A DNA stretch of 11,354 bases, taken from contig JAEDFS010000058.1 of NCBI GenBank assembly GCA_016297895.1, positions 1 through 11,354 on the forward strand. The letters are read 5' to 3'. The notes under the pieces are model-generated. The model was not told where the DNA came from. It made no database searches and saw only the letters and a list, made by a program, of their open reading frames with translations. Each line of letters opens with the position of its first letter. Positions within the stretch are counted from its first letter, which is position 1. This DNA is from Marvinbryantia sp. GTDB lineage: Bacteria; Bacillota; Clostridia; Lachnospirales; Lachnospiraceae. Position numbers and translations under genes: made by a program. Shown piece by piece: positions 4,183-11,305 of the stretch.

Positions 4183-6081
4183 TCAGAAGCTTCCTTCCTG
4201 TTCCTCAAAATCCGCAAACTCATCTGCTGCGCCTTCTGCTTCTGCCGGGATCTCCTCAGCAGCGTCTGACGGCATCTCTTCTGCCCCCGGTTCTTCTGCA
4301 GTTCCTTCTGCCATTTCCTCTGTCAGATTTTCTGTCTCTTCCGGCTCAACCTTGTAAGCTTTCTCCAGGACTTTCATGATCTCCTCGTAAAGGAATGCCT
4401 TATCAGATTCTTCCAGCATACTGTCTGCCAGCAGTTTTTCAGAATCTTTGAATACAAATCTTCTCACAAATTTATCCATCTGAGCCAGCTGTGCATCTTC
4501 ATAATGTCTGTCTTCTGCATAAACAGAGGTCTCTTCCATGATATTCTGCGGGATCTCCACATCTGCTGCCTCCTCAGCGGCTACTGCTTCGGTTCCCTTG
4601 CTCATCAGCTTCAGAAGATACTGTTCCAGCGCCTCCGGCACCTTTTTGGAAGCCTCCTCGGTCAGATACATTACATAGGCTCCGTCTTCACTTCTCAGTT
4701 CTGTGGAGGTAAAGAGGCTATCCATATCTGTCTTCACTTCATCATAAACCGCTTTGTCCTCTGCAGGCAGATTCTCTGCTTTCCATTCTTCTTCCGTCTC
4801 TGTTACTGCTTCCGTTACGGCTTCCGTCTCCACAGCTTCTGTCAGAACTTCCGTAATGGCTTCTGTCTCCACGATGATTCCTGCTTCTGTCTGAGCTTCA
4901 TCCGTTTCTACGATGATTCCCGCTTCTGTCTGCGCTTCATCCGTTTCCACGATAATTCCTGCTTCTGTCTGCGCTTCTGTCGGCTCTGTCACAGTGCCGT
5001 CTGCCGTTGCTTCCGGAATTCCAAGTCCGTTATCGGTCTGTGCCTGCTCAGATTCCTGTTCCAGAACCGTCGTGGTGGTATCCCCTTCATTGACGCTGGC
5101 ACCTTCTGTCTCCAGGACAGTCACATCCGTATTGTTCAAAATATCTTCTTCCTCCGGAAGCACATCTGTCACGTCCTGTCCCGCATCTACCAGTGCCTGA
5201 TATTCATCGGAAGACATCTGAGCTGCTGCTGCAGCCTGCTCTGCTGCTTTCTGGGATTCCAGCGCTTTCTGTTCCGCAGCCTGCTGTTCTTCCTCAGATG
5301 CACCCGCATCGCCTGCTACATTTGCCTGTACCATATCCAGAGTCGCTTTTAACTGCGTGATATCATATTCCTGCTCAGCAATTTTCTGCATCAGTTCGGC
5401 AATGACCATACTCTGATCCGGTCCCACCTCTACACCATACTGATTGGAAACATTATTTACGATGTTATTGATCTCCTGTACATTGGTAATATTGTTTTCC
5501 ACCACTTCGATTTTGGTCTCATTCATAATAGCAGTGGCTTTGCTCTGTCCCACTTCATTTGCCAGATTACCGGTAGCTACCAGCTCCTGATTGGCCAGAT
5601 CCTTTTTCACCGGATCCAGCGTCTCCTGGCTGGCTGTCTCATATGCCATGATCACTCCGGTCAGAGCACCGGTACCGGACACCTTAAAAGGAGATGCCGC
5701 AACAACCTGGCAATTGGTCACTCCGCTGGTGGACAGCGTAGTTGCGATCATGTTGCAGGTTACCCAGTCCAGATTTGCCGTCTTTACCTGGATTCCGCCG
5801 GATGATGTGGGAGAAACCAGTGCACAGCTGTAGGTATAGTTACCGATCTGCTCCAGCGGTACATAGGAACCAAGATGCTCTCTCTCGTCCGTATTGTTGA
5901 TATAGATCAGATCCACTCCGTCGTAGCTTACGCCAAAGTATCTCATCATTGTATTTTTCTGTTCCTCTGTCAGGTCTGCTCCCAGAGTCACGACCTTTCG
6001 GCTGTCTGCCAGTGCCGGTGCACCGCAGCATAAAGCCACGCAAAGACCTGTCAGTAAACCGGTTGCCAATCTCTTTTTCAT
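4183..6081 (-). CDS. Secreted DUF1002 (YpuA-like) protein with acidic repeat region
   Basis: The 632-residue product has a classic signal peptide (MKKR start, hydrophobic 6-21, cleavage after ALA at 25). The DUF1002 domain follows at about 28-255, with typical blocks such as VTLGADLTEEQ and NETKIEVVENNITNVQ. An Ala/Gln/Glu helical linker (262-290) leads to an acidic Thr/Glu-rich region (305-437) containing three 13-residue repeats of (D/T)EAQTEAGIIVET (368-406). A predicted helical region at 438-575 and an acidic tail (580-632) complete it. DUF1002 proteins such as Bacillus YpuA are usually near 290 residues, so more than half of this protein is extra. No LPXTG motif or second membrane helix is seen, so it is probably released or held non-covalently. 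A GGAGG site precedes the ATG at 6081, only 13 bp after murF, so the two are co-transcribed. YpuA is, as I recall, part of a cell-envelope-stress regulon; the biochemical role is unknown. Confidence 0.92.
   Translation of the reverse strand: MKKRLATGLLTGLCVALCCGAPALADSRKVVTLGADLTEEQKNTMMRYFGVSYDGVDLIYINNTDEREHLGSYVPLEQIGNYTYSCALVSPTSSGGIQVKTANLDWVTCNMIATTLSTSGVTNCQVVAASPFKVSGTGALTGVIMAYETASQETLDPVKKDLANQELVATGNLANEVGQSKATAIMNETKIEVVENNITNVQEINNIVNNVSNQYGVEVGPDQSMVIAELMQKIAEQEYDITQLKATLDMVQANVAGDAGASEEEQQAAEQKALESQKAAEQAAAAAQMSSDEYQALVDAGQDVTDVLPEEEDILNNTDVTVLETEGASVNEGDTTTTVLEQESEQAQTDNGLGIPEATADGTVTEPTEAQTEAGIIVETDEAQTEAGIIVETDEAQTEAGIIVETEAITEVLTEAVETEAVTEAVTETEEEWKAENLPAEDKAVYDEVKTDMDSLFTSTELRSEDGAYVMYLTEEASKKVPEALEQYLLKLMSKGTEAVAAEEAADVEIPQNIMEETSVYAEDRHYEDAQLAQMDKFVRRFVFKDSEKLLADSMLEESDKAFLYEEIMKVLEKAYKVEPEETENLTEEMAEGTAEEPGAEEMPSDAAEEIPAEAEGAADEFADFEEQEGSF
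4865..4981 (-). repeat. Three tandem 39-bp coding repeats
   Basis: Units lie at 4865-4903, 4904-4942 and 4943-4981. Each encodes the 13-residue (D/T)EAQTEAGIIVET. Within the shared 12 residues the copies differ only at third codon positions (for example GCT/GCG, GTG/GTA, GAG/GAA), so the DNA has drifted while the peptide stayed constant. Looser TEA/TEV repeats continue on the downstream side of the coding strand (about 4790-4864). Confidence 0.93.
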
Positions 6082-6094
6082 GTTCTTATCCTCC

Positions 6095-7471
6095 TTATTT
6101 TTTACTCTGTGTCAGGACATCTACAATTTTCTCAAAATGCATAGAATGAGATGCCTTTACCAGCACACTGTCCCCTGTGCGAATCAGGCCGGGGATCTTC
6201 TCAAGTGCTTCCTCCAGCGTATCAAATTCCCGGATCTCCATCCCGGAACCGGCGCTTTTTGCCGCCTCTGCCAGATACCGGCTCAGACTGCCCACACAGA
6301 TGCAGAGCTGGATATCCAGTCCGCCCACATAGCGTCCCACTTCTTCGTGAAACTCCCTTTCCCGGTCTCCCAGTTCAGCCATATCACCCAGAATGGCTAC
6401 TTTTCTTCCCAGGGCCTGCTCCAGCACTCCAAGAGATGCTTTCATGGACACCGGATTTGCATTGTAGCAGTCATCCACTACCGTCACACCGTCCGCCTCC
6501 AGTATGTGGAAACGTCCGGCAAGAGACTGCAGCTTCTCGATTCCTCTTCGGATTTCTTCCGGAGTCATTCCCATGGAGATTCCCACGGCTGTCGCCGCCA
6601 GCGCATTGAGCACCATATGGTATCCCGGAATCGGAATGGTCACCTCAAAGCTTTCTTCACCCACAAAAATCCTGCACTTTACTCCCTTTAATCCCACGCT
6701 CTCGATCTGTTCTGCCCGGATCTCCCGTTCTGTCTCGATTCCGAAAAACCTGGGCGTAATGCCTTTTACCGATGTAAGCTGAGATAATTTATCATCATCT
6801 CCGTTGAGAATGATCTTCCCATCCGGAGCAATGAAATCAAAAATTTCCGATTTTGCTCTTAAAACTCCGTCCCTGTCACCCAGAAACTCCAGATGGCACT
6901 GTCCGATATTGGTAATCACACAGAGATCCGGCCGTGCCATTTTCGCAAGACGGTGCATTTCTCCGAAATGATTGATCCCCATTTCCAGCACTGCCACTTC
7001 GTCTTCTTCCCGAAGGCGGAAAATGGTAAGAGGGACTCCCAGTTCATTATTGAAATTCCCCAGCGTCTTCAGCACCCGATATTTTTCAGAAAGCACCGAT
7101 GCAATGATCTCTTTCGTACTGGTCTTCCCCACGCTTCCGGTGATTCCCACCACCTTCACATTCAGCTGCTGCCGGTAGAATTCTGCGATCTCCTTTACAG
7201 CCTGCAGAGTAGAGTCTACCAGAATATATGCTCCCGCAGCCTGTTCCGGAGCCTTTTCACAGAGAACACAGAGCGCTCCCTGCTCATAAACGGAAGGAAT
7301 GAACCGATGGGCATCCACCCGTTCTCCCACGATTGCCACAAACAGGCTTCCTTCACCGGCCTTCCGGCTGTCGGTGGTGATATCCCTTACCTCCCGGCAC
7401 CGGTCCTCTTCCGGGCCGACATACTGTCCCCCACAGGCCTGTGCAATATGTTCCAAAGTCAGATTCTTCAT
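6095..7471 (-). CDS. murF: UDP-N-acetylmuramoyl-tripeptide--D-alanyl-D-alanine ligase
   Basis: A cytoplasmic ATP-dependent Mur ligase that adds the D-Ala-D-Ala dipeptide to UDP-MurNAc-tripeptide, the last cytoplasmic step of peptidoglycan precursor assembly. The 458-residue product has the three Mur ligase parts. These are an N-terminal UDP-substrate domain (1-~105, with TTDSR at 32-36), an ATPase core with P-loop GITGSVGKTST (109-119), NFNNELGVPLT (139-149) and AKSEI (206-210), and a C-terminal domain with DDCYNANP (333-340) and GDMAELGD (362-369). I chose the ATG at 7471, which has a GGGGAG site about 10 bases upstream. The frame extends up to a GTG at 7504, but the added residues are not MurF-like. 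It lies 83 bp downstream of ddl, which makes its substrate, and 13 bp upstream of the DUF1002 gene. No transmembrane segment or frameshift is present. Confidence 0.97.
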   Translation of the reverse strand: MKNLTLEHIAQACGGQYVGPEEDRCREVRDITTDSRKAGEGSLFVAIVGERVDAHRFIPSVYEQGALCVLCEKAPEQAAGAYILVDSTLQAVKEIAEFYRQQLNVKVVGITGSVGKTSTKEIIASVLSEKYRVLKTLGNFNNELGVPLTIFRLREEDEVAVLEMGINHFGEMHRLAKMARPDLCVITNIGQCHLEFLGDRDGVLRAKSEIFDFIAPDGKIILNGDDDKLSQLTSVKGITPRFFGIETEREIRAEQIESVGLKGVKCRIFVGEESFEVTIPIPGYHMVLNALAATAVGISMGMTPEEIRRGIEKLQSLAGRFHILEADGVTVVDDCYNANPVSMKASLGVLEQALGRKVAILGDMAELGDREREFHEEVGRYVGGLDIQLCICVGSLSRYLAEAAKSAGSGMEIREFDTLEEALEKIPGLIRTGDSVLVKASHSMHFEKIVDVLTQSKK

Positions 7472-7554
7472 TTCAATATTACTCCCCTCTTTCCCGCCTT
7501 TCACTGCGGATCCTCTGCTCTACTCCCACGTCGCAGTTCTCATCTGTTTTCAGT

Positions 7555-8577
7555 CTAACACGATACCTCTACCAATTTGTTACAGAGATCGGAAAAACTC
7601 ATTCCAAGTGCCGCTGCCTCCTGGGGAAGCAGGCTGGTAGGTGTCATTCCGGGCAGCGTATTGGCTTCCAGACAATACATATTGCCCTCCTCGTCCATCA
7701 TAAAATCCATTCTGGCATAACTTTCCAGTCTGAGCACCCGGTATGCCTCCTCCGCATATCCCTGCATCTTTTTTGTCAGTTCCTCATCCAGATCAGCCGG
7801 GCAGGTCTCTATTGTGCTTCCCGGCTCGTATTTATTTTTGTAATCATAGAAGCCGACCAGAGGTGCGATCTCAATGACAGGATACGCTGTACCGTCCACC
7901 ACACCCACAGAGAATTCTCTTCCTTTTACATACTTTTCAACGACCAGTTTTTCCTCGTAGGCAAATCCGTTCTCCAGAGCCTTTGCAAATGCTTCCTCCG
8001 TCTCCACGATGTAAACGCCTACTGAAGAGCCTCCGCAGGACGTCTTTACCACACAGGGCAGTCCGACGCCATACTCTTCTGCCGTTTTTCTCGGTTCTGC
8101 TTTTTTCAGCACAACTCCTTCCGGTGTCGGTACGCCGTTTTCCCGGAAAAGCTGCTTGGTGATTCCCTTATCCATGGCCAGCGCACTTCCCAGATATCCG
8201 CTTCCCGTATAAGGAATGCCAAGAAGGTCAAATGCTGCCTGGATCCTGCCATCCTCTCCGCACATTCCATGAAGTGCGAGAAAGACCATATCAGCTTTCT
8301 GGCAGACTTCCAGCACCTTTGGTCCGAAAAACTCTTTTCTCTCTGCCTTCATTTTCTCGATCTGTCCGTTAAATCCTTTTATGTACTCCACATCCCCGGA
8401 AAGATCATATGCTCCCTCAAATGCCTGTTCTGCGCAAAGAGACTCTTTTCCGCAAAATACATCGACGAGGATCGCCTGATGTCCTTTTTCTCTCAAAGCC
8501 TCACAGACCTTGGTTCCGGACACAATGGACACGTCTCTTTCCGTACTGGTTCCTCCCGCAAGCACTACAATTTTCAT
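7555..8577 (-). CDS. ddl: D-alanine--D-alanine ligase
   Basis: An ATP-grasp enzyme that joins two D-alanines to supply MurF. The 340-residue product shows the N-terminal AGGTSTERDVS (7-17), LHGMCGEDG (102-110), the ATP-grasp glycine loop CGGSSVG (181-187), an omega loop with FYDYKNKY (243-250) and the C-terminal metal site ARMDF (288-292) with LEANTLPGMT (303-312). Tyr in the omega loop, not the His of VanA-type ligases, points to a D-Ala-D-Ala rather than D-Ala-D-Lac product. There are two in-frame ATGs; 8577 is preferred because the GGGG site lies 8 bases from it but only 2 bases from the one at 8583. It is the first gene of the cell-wall cluster, with a candidate promoter just upstream (8610-8638). 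Length is typical. Nothing suggests resistance-type function. Confidence 0.97.
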   Translation of the reverse strand: MKIVVLAGGTSTERDVSIVSGTKVCEALREKGHQAILVDVFCGKESLCAEQAFEGAYDLSGDVEYIKGFNGQIEKMKAERKEFFGPKVLEVCQKADMVFLALHGMCGEDGRIQAAFDLLGIPYTGSGYLGSALAMDKGITKQLFRENGVPTPEGVVLKKAEPRKTAEEYGVGLPCVVKTSCGGSSVGVYIVETEEAFAKALENGFAYEEKLVVEKYVKGREFSVGVVDGTAYPVIEIAPLVGFYDYKNKYEPGSTIETCPADLDEELTKKMQGYAEEAYRVLRLESYARMDFMMDEEGNMYCLEANTLPGMTPTSLLPQEAAALGMSFSDLCNKLVEVSC

Positions 8578-8609
8578 ATGCATTACCCCTTCAAAATTCT
8601 TCTTTTAAA

Positions 8610-8638
8610 AGTATACCTAAAAGGAAGTGATAATACAA
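8610..8638 (-). promoter_or_regulatory. ddl: Candidate promoter for ddl-murF-DUF1002-zinc-ribbon
   Basis: On the minus strand TATACT (8610-8615, 5 of 6) lies 17 bases downstream of TTGTAT (8633-8638, only 3 of 6 but with the TTG). Predicted start is near 8603, leaving ~25 bases of leader. The spacer and -35 overlap the terminator hairpin of the upstream aminotransferase gene. Confidence 0.45.
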
Positions 8639-8657
8639 GTGCATCATCACTTCCTTT
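8620..8657 (-). terminator. Probable terminator after the aminotransferase gene
   Basis: A 12-bp perfect stem (8620-8631 with 8646-8657; arm AAAGGAAGTGAT) with a 14-base loop, about 18 bases after the aminotransferase stop. The minus-strand transcript ends the stem in CCTTTTAGG, a short T-run, so termination is plausible but may be incomplete, allowing some read-through into ddl. Confidence 0.6.
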
Positions 8658-8675
8658 CCCTTAAAAATTGTTTAA

Positions 8676-9962
8676 TTATTTACTCTCCAGGATCTTATCG
8701 ATGCTCACCAGCTTCACACTGAGCACAAAGATCTCTGCCGCAATGGCCAGTTCCTCCGGTGTCGGGAAGGAAGGTGCGATACGGATATTGCTGTCCTGGG
8801 GATCCTTTCCATACGGATAGGTCGCTCCTGCCGGTGTCATCACAAGGCCCGCATCCTTTGCTTTTTCCACAATGGCTTTTGCACATCCGGGAAGCGCATC
8901 AAAGGAAATGAAATATCCTCCTCTGGGACGGATCCAGCTTCCGATCTCCAGACCGGTCAGTTCCTGATCCAGCACATTGAGCACTGCTTCAAACTTGGGA
9001 CGGAGAATCTCCGCATGCTTTCTCATATGCATTACCATTCCGTGAATGTCCTTGAAGAACCGCACATGACGCAGCTGATTCAGCTTGTCATGGCCGATGG
9101 TCTGGATCCGCATATGCTGACGGATAAACTCCAGGTTGGCCGGAGATGCCGCAATGGCTGCCACACCGGAACCCGGGAAGCTTACCTTGGATGTGGAGCA
9201 GAATTTGTATACCATATCCGGGTTTCCTTCTTTTTTACATTCCATCAGGATCTCAATGAGATAGTCCTGTTTGTCATCATAAAGGTGATGGATGCCGTAA
9301 GCATTATCCCAGTAGATTCTGAAATCCTTTGCTGCAGGCTTCAGTCTTGCAAAACGGCGGACCGTCTCATCCGAATAGGTGATTCCCTGGGGATTGGAGT
9401 ACTTGGGCACACACCAGATACCCTTGATGGCTTCGTCTTCGCTGACCAGTTTCTCAACCATATCCATATCCGGTCCATCCGGTGTCATGGGTACGTTGAT
9501 CATCTCAATTCCAAAGTATTCGGTAATTGCAAAATGACGGTCATATCCGGGAACCGGGCAAAGCCACTTCACCTTATCCAGCTTACACCAGGGAGTACTT
9601 CCCATGACACCGTGAGTCATGGAACGTGCCACGGTATCAAACATAACGTTCAGACTGGAGTTGCCGTAGATGATGATCTGATTGGCAGGGACCTCAGTCA
9701 TATCCGCCAGAAGCTCCTGTGCTTCCGGAATTCCGTCCAGGACTCCATAGTTTCGGCAGTCCACGCCGGCTTCACATTTCAGATTGGATGTGCTGTTCAG
9801 AATATCCATCATTCCCATACTCAGATCCAGCTGAGCCGCCGAGGGTTTTCCTCTGGACATATCCAGATGAAGATTCTGCTTTTGAATCTGCTTAAACTTC
9901 TTTTCCAGACCAGACTTCAGATTCAGTAACTCTTCTTTGCTTAATTCACTGTACGCTGCCAT
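8676..9962 (-). CDS. Class I aminotransferase, aspartate-type (PF12897-like subgroup)
   Basis: A PLP-dependent fold-type I aminotransferase of 428 residues, probably exchanging amino groups between aspartate and 2-oxoglutarate. The PLP lysine is K259 in FCSTSKVSFPGSG. Other cofactor contacts are GNSS (100-103), SNPQG (189-193) and WDNAY (218-222), and the substrate-carboxylate arginine lies in SNIRIAPSFP near residue 392. The N-terminal SRGKPSAAQLDLS (36-48), YGVLDGIPE and the overall length match the PF12897 group, often labelled MocR-like aminotransferase or type Ic aspartate aminotransferase, rather than the classical AspC group. There is no DNA-binding domain, so it is an enzyme and not a MocR regulator. 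GGAGG lies 7 bases before the ATG at 9962. It sits downstream of cysE but has its own good promoter (10050-10078). The exact amino acid substrate is inferred from the family. Confidence 0.93.
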   Translation of the reverse strand: MAAYSELSKEELLNLKSGLEKKFKQIQKQNLHLDMSRGKPSAAQLDLSMGMMDILNSTSNLKCEAGVDCRNYGVLDGIPEAQELLADMTEVPANQIIIYGNSSLNVMFDTVARSMTHGVMGSTPWCKLDKVKWLCPVPGYDRHFAITEYFGIEMINVPMTPDGPDMDMVEKLVSEDEAIKGIWCVPKYSNPQGITYSDETVRRFARLKPAAKDFRIYWDNAYGIHHLYDDKQDYLIEILMECKKEGNPDMVYKFCSTSKVSFPGSGVAAIAASPANLEFIRQHMRIQTIGHDKLNQLRHVRFFKDIHGMVMHMRKHAEILRPKFEAVLNVLDQELTGLEIGSWIRPRGGYFISFDALPGCAKAIVEKAKDAGLVMTPAGATYPYGKDPQDSNIRIAPSFPTPEELAIAAEIFVLSVKLVSIDKILESK

Positions 9963-10049
9963 TTTTCATCCTCCTCATAAACATCTGCCCTGCAGAACGT
10001 CCTCGATACAAACACATCTGTTCGCGTCCCGCAAATCAAACCAGTCCTT

Positions 10050-10078
10050 ATTTTAATACGGATCTTTTTATCCGTCAA
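10050..10078 (-). promoter_or_regulatory. Sigma-A promoter for the aminotransferase gene
   Basis: On the minus strand TTGACG (10073-10078, 5 of 6) and TAAAAT (10050-10055, 5 of 6) have an ideal 17-base spacer. It starts 7 bases beyond the cysE stop and gives a leader of about 80 bases. An inverted repeat (ACGGAT / ATCCGT, 10058-10075) occupies nearly the whole spacer and runs into the -35. No T-box or riboswitch fold is evident in the leader. Confidence 0.75.
10058..10075 (-). promoter_or_regulatory. Inverted repeat inside the aminotransferase promoter
   Basis: A 6-bp perfect repeat (ACGGAT and ATCCGT) around a 6-base centre. It could be a protein-binding operator or a weak 3'-end hairpin for the cysE transcript. 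The minus-strand sequence after it, ATTAAAAT, is AT-rich but is not a T-tract. Confidence 0.4.
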
Positions 10079-10085
10079 TATTTTT

Positions 10086-11045
10086 TTAATCCAGCTCCTT
10101 GCGGTTGAAAAAGCCTTCCTGCCCGATTTCCTGGGTCTTGACACTTCCCCGCACTTTAAACTGCAGCTCCGGATTCTTGATGCTGACCCTGGTGTGCGCC
10201 GGCACAGATGAAGTCAGGAACGCATTGCTTCCGATGACTGCGCCTTCTCCGATCACGGTCTCCCCGCCTAAAATGGAAGCTCCCGAATACACGGTCACAT
10301 TGTCCTGCAGTGTTGGATGACGTTTCACATTTCTAAGAGACTGTCCGCCTCTGGTGGAAAGAGCCCCCAGCGTCACTCCCTGATAGATCTTCACATTTTT
10401 TCCGATCTCTGTGGTTTCACCGATTACCACACCGGTTCCATGGTCAATAAAGAAATACTCTCCGATCGTTGCTCCCGGATGGATATCGATTCCCGTCAGA
10501 TTGTGGGCATATTCCGTCATGATTCTCGGAATCATGGGGATTCCCAGAACATGAAGTTCATGGGCGATGCGATTCACAGTAATGGCAAACACGCCCGGAT
10601 AGGAAAAAATAACTTCATCCGTATTAAAAGCTGCCGGGTCCCCGTCATAGGCCGCCTGGACATCCTTTGCCAGGATCTCTCTTAAGGGAACCAGCCTGTT
10701 CATAAAACATTCCACCAGTTCTTCTGCCTGCCGTCCGCCGGTCTTCCCCAGAAGATCCTTATCCTCCGATGTATAGGTCAGCGCCTTTTTCACCTGCTTT
10801 GTGAGCCTGTGCCGGATATCCTCCAGAAGATCTCCCACATGGTAGGCCACGGTACCGCTGTGAAGTTTTTTCAGTTCAAAGTATCCGGGAAACAGCACCT
10901 GACGGATCATTTCCAGGATCTCAATAATACCTTCCCTGTTCAGTTTTTTCTCTGTATCGATATTGCAGATAATCTCATGTTTTCTGTAACTGTCAAGAAG
11001 CGCTGTCACCAGTTCTTCCATATCCTTTTTTTCTGATTTTTCCAT
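10086..11045 (-). CDS. cysE: Serine O-acetyltransferase, EpsC type
   Basis: It acetylates L-serine with acetyl-CoA to O-acetylserine, the first committed step of cysteine synthesis. The 319-residue product has a ~150-residue helical N-terminal part and a left-handed beta-helix built from hexapeptide repeats (about 185-285). The catalytic pair, D187 (GIDIHPGA) and H202 (DHGTG), keep the 15-residue spacing of E. coli D143/H158. VIGETTEIG, QGVTLGA and KRHPTLQDNV are also family blocks. The C-terminus is NRKELD, lacking the terminal isoleucine that docks into cysteine synthase in E. coli, so that complex is not supported here. I chose the ATG at 11045; the frame extends to a TTG at 11063 which lies at or before the predicted transcription start. 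It is divergent from the tRNA operon, and no cysK neighbours it in view. Confidence 0.95.
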   Translation of the reverse strand: MEKSEKKDMEELVTALLDSYRKHEIICNIDTEKKLNREGIIEILEMIRQVLFPGYFELKKLHSGTVAYHVGDLLEDIRHRLTKQVKKALTYTSEDKDLLGKTGGRQAEELVECFMNRLVPLREILAKDVQAAYDGDPAAFNTDEVIFSYPGVFAITVNRIAHELHVLGIPMIPRIMTEYAHNLTGIDIHPGATIGEYFFIDHGTGVVIGETTEIGKNVKIYQGVTLGALSTRGGQSLRNVKRHPTLQDNVTVYSGASILGGETVIGEGAVIGSNAFLTSSVPAHTRVSIKNPELQFKVRGSVKTQEIGQEGFFNRKELD

Positions 11046-11068
11046 ATCCTTATTGTCTCCCAAACCTC

Positions 11069-11097
11069 ATTATAGCTGGTAGTATAACACAGGACAA
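11069..11097 (-). promoter_or_regulatory. cysE: Sigma-A promoter for cysE
   Basis: On the minus strand a perfect TATAAT (11069-11074) lies 17 bases downstream of TTGTCC (11092-11097, 4 of 6). Predicted start is near 11062, so the leader to the chosen ATG is only ~17 bases and there is no room for a T-box or riboswitch. Confidence 0.75.
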
Positions 11098-11130
11098 ACA
11101 AGGTATGCAAGTTTTCTTGTATTTTCCCTG

Positions 11131-11181
11131 ATAAAAAAAATGAAATTTCCCCTTGACAGACAAAGTCTTATCCTTTATAAT
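11131..11181 (+). promoter_or_regulatory. Perfect-consensus promoter with A-rich upstream element for the tRNA operon
   Basis: TTGACA (11153-11158) and TATAAT (11176-11181) are exact consensus boxes with a 17-base spacer. An A/T-rich block at 11131-11147 covers the -41 to -57 region where an UP element contacts the RNA polymerase alpha subunit. Predicted start is near 11188, about 25 bases before tRNA-Phe. This fits strong, growth-linked stable-RNA expression. Confidence 0.92.
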
Positions 11182-11212
11182 GTTCATTGTTGTGAAGCAG
11201 AAACGCTCACTT

Positions 11213-11285
<73 letters not shown>

Positions 11286-11305
11286 TTGAATTCAATCATA
11301 AACAT

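Noticed and set aside
4865..4981. CRISPR array from evenly spaced repeats
   Set aside because: The 39-bp units are directly adjacent with no spacers, and they are in-frame coding repeats.
4504..5352. A 282-codon plus-strand frame rich in Cys, Phe and Arg
   Set aside because: It is antisense to the DUF1002 gene; its odd composition follows from the Glu/Thr/Ala codons on the other strand.
7555..8577. VanA-like D-Ala-D-Lac ligase (glycopeptide resistance)
   Set aside because: The omega loop has the Tyr-containing FYDYKNKY typical of D-Ala-D-Ala ligases, and no vanH or vanX neighbours exist.
8676..9962. MocR-type transcription regulator
   Set aside because: There is no N-terminal GntR helix-turn-helix; the whole protein is aminotransferase.
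9963..10049. T-box or riboswitch in the aminotransferase leader
   Set aside because: The leader of ~80 bases has only small hairpins (such as TCTGC/GCAGA), no T-box motif and no terminator/antiterminator pair.
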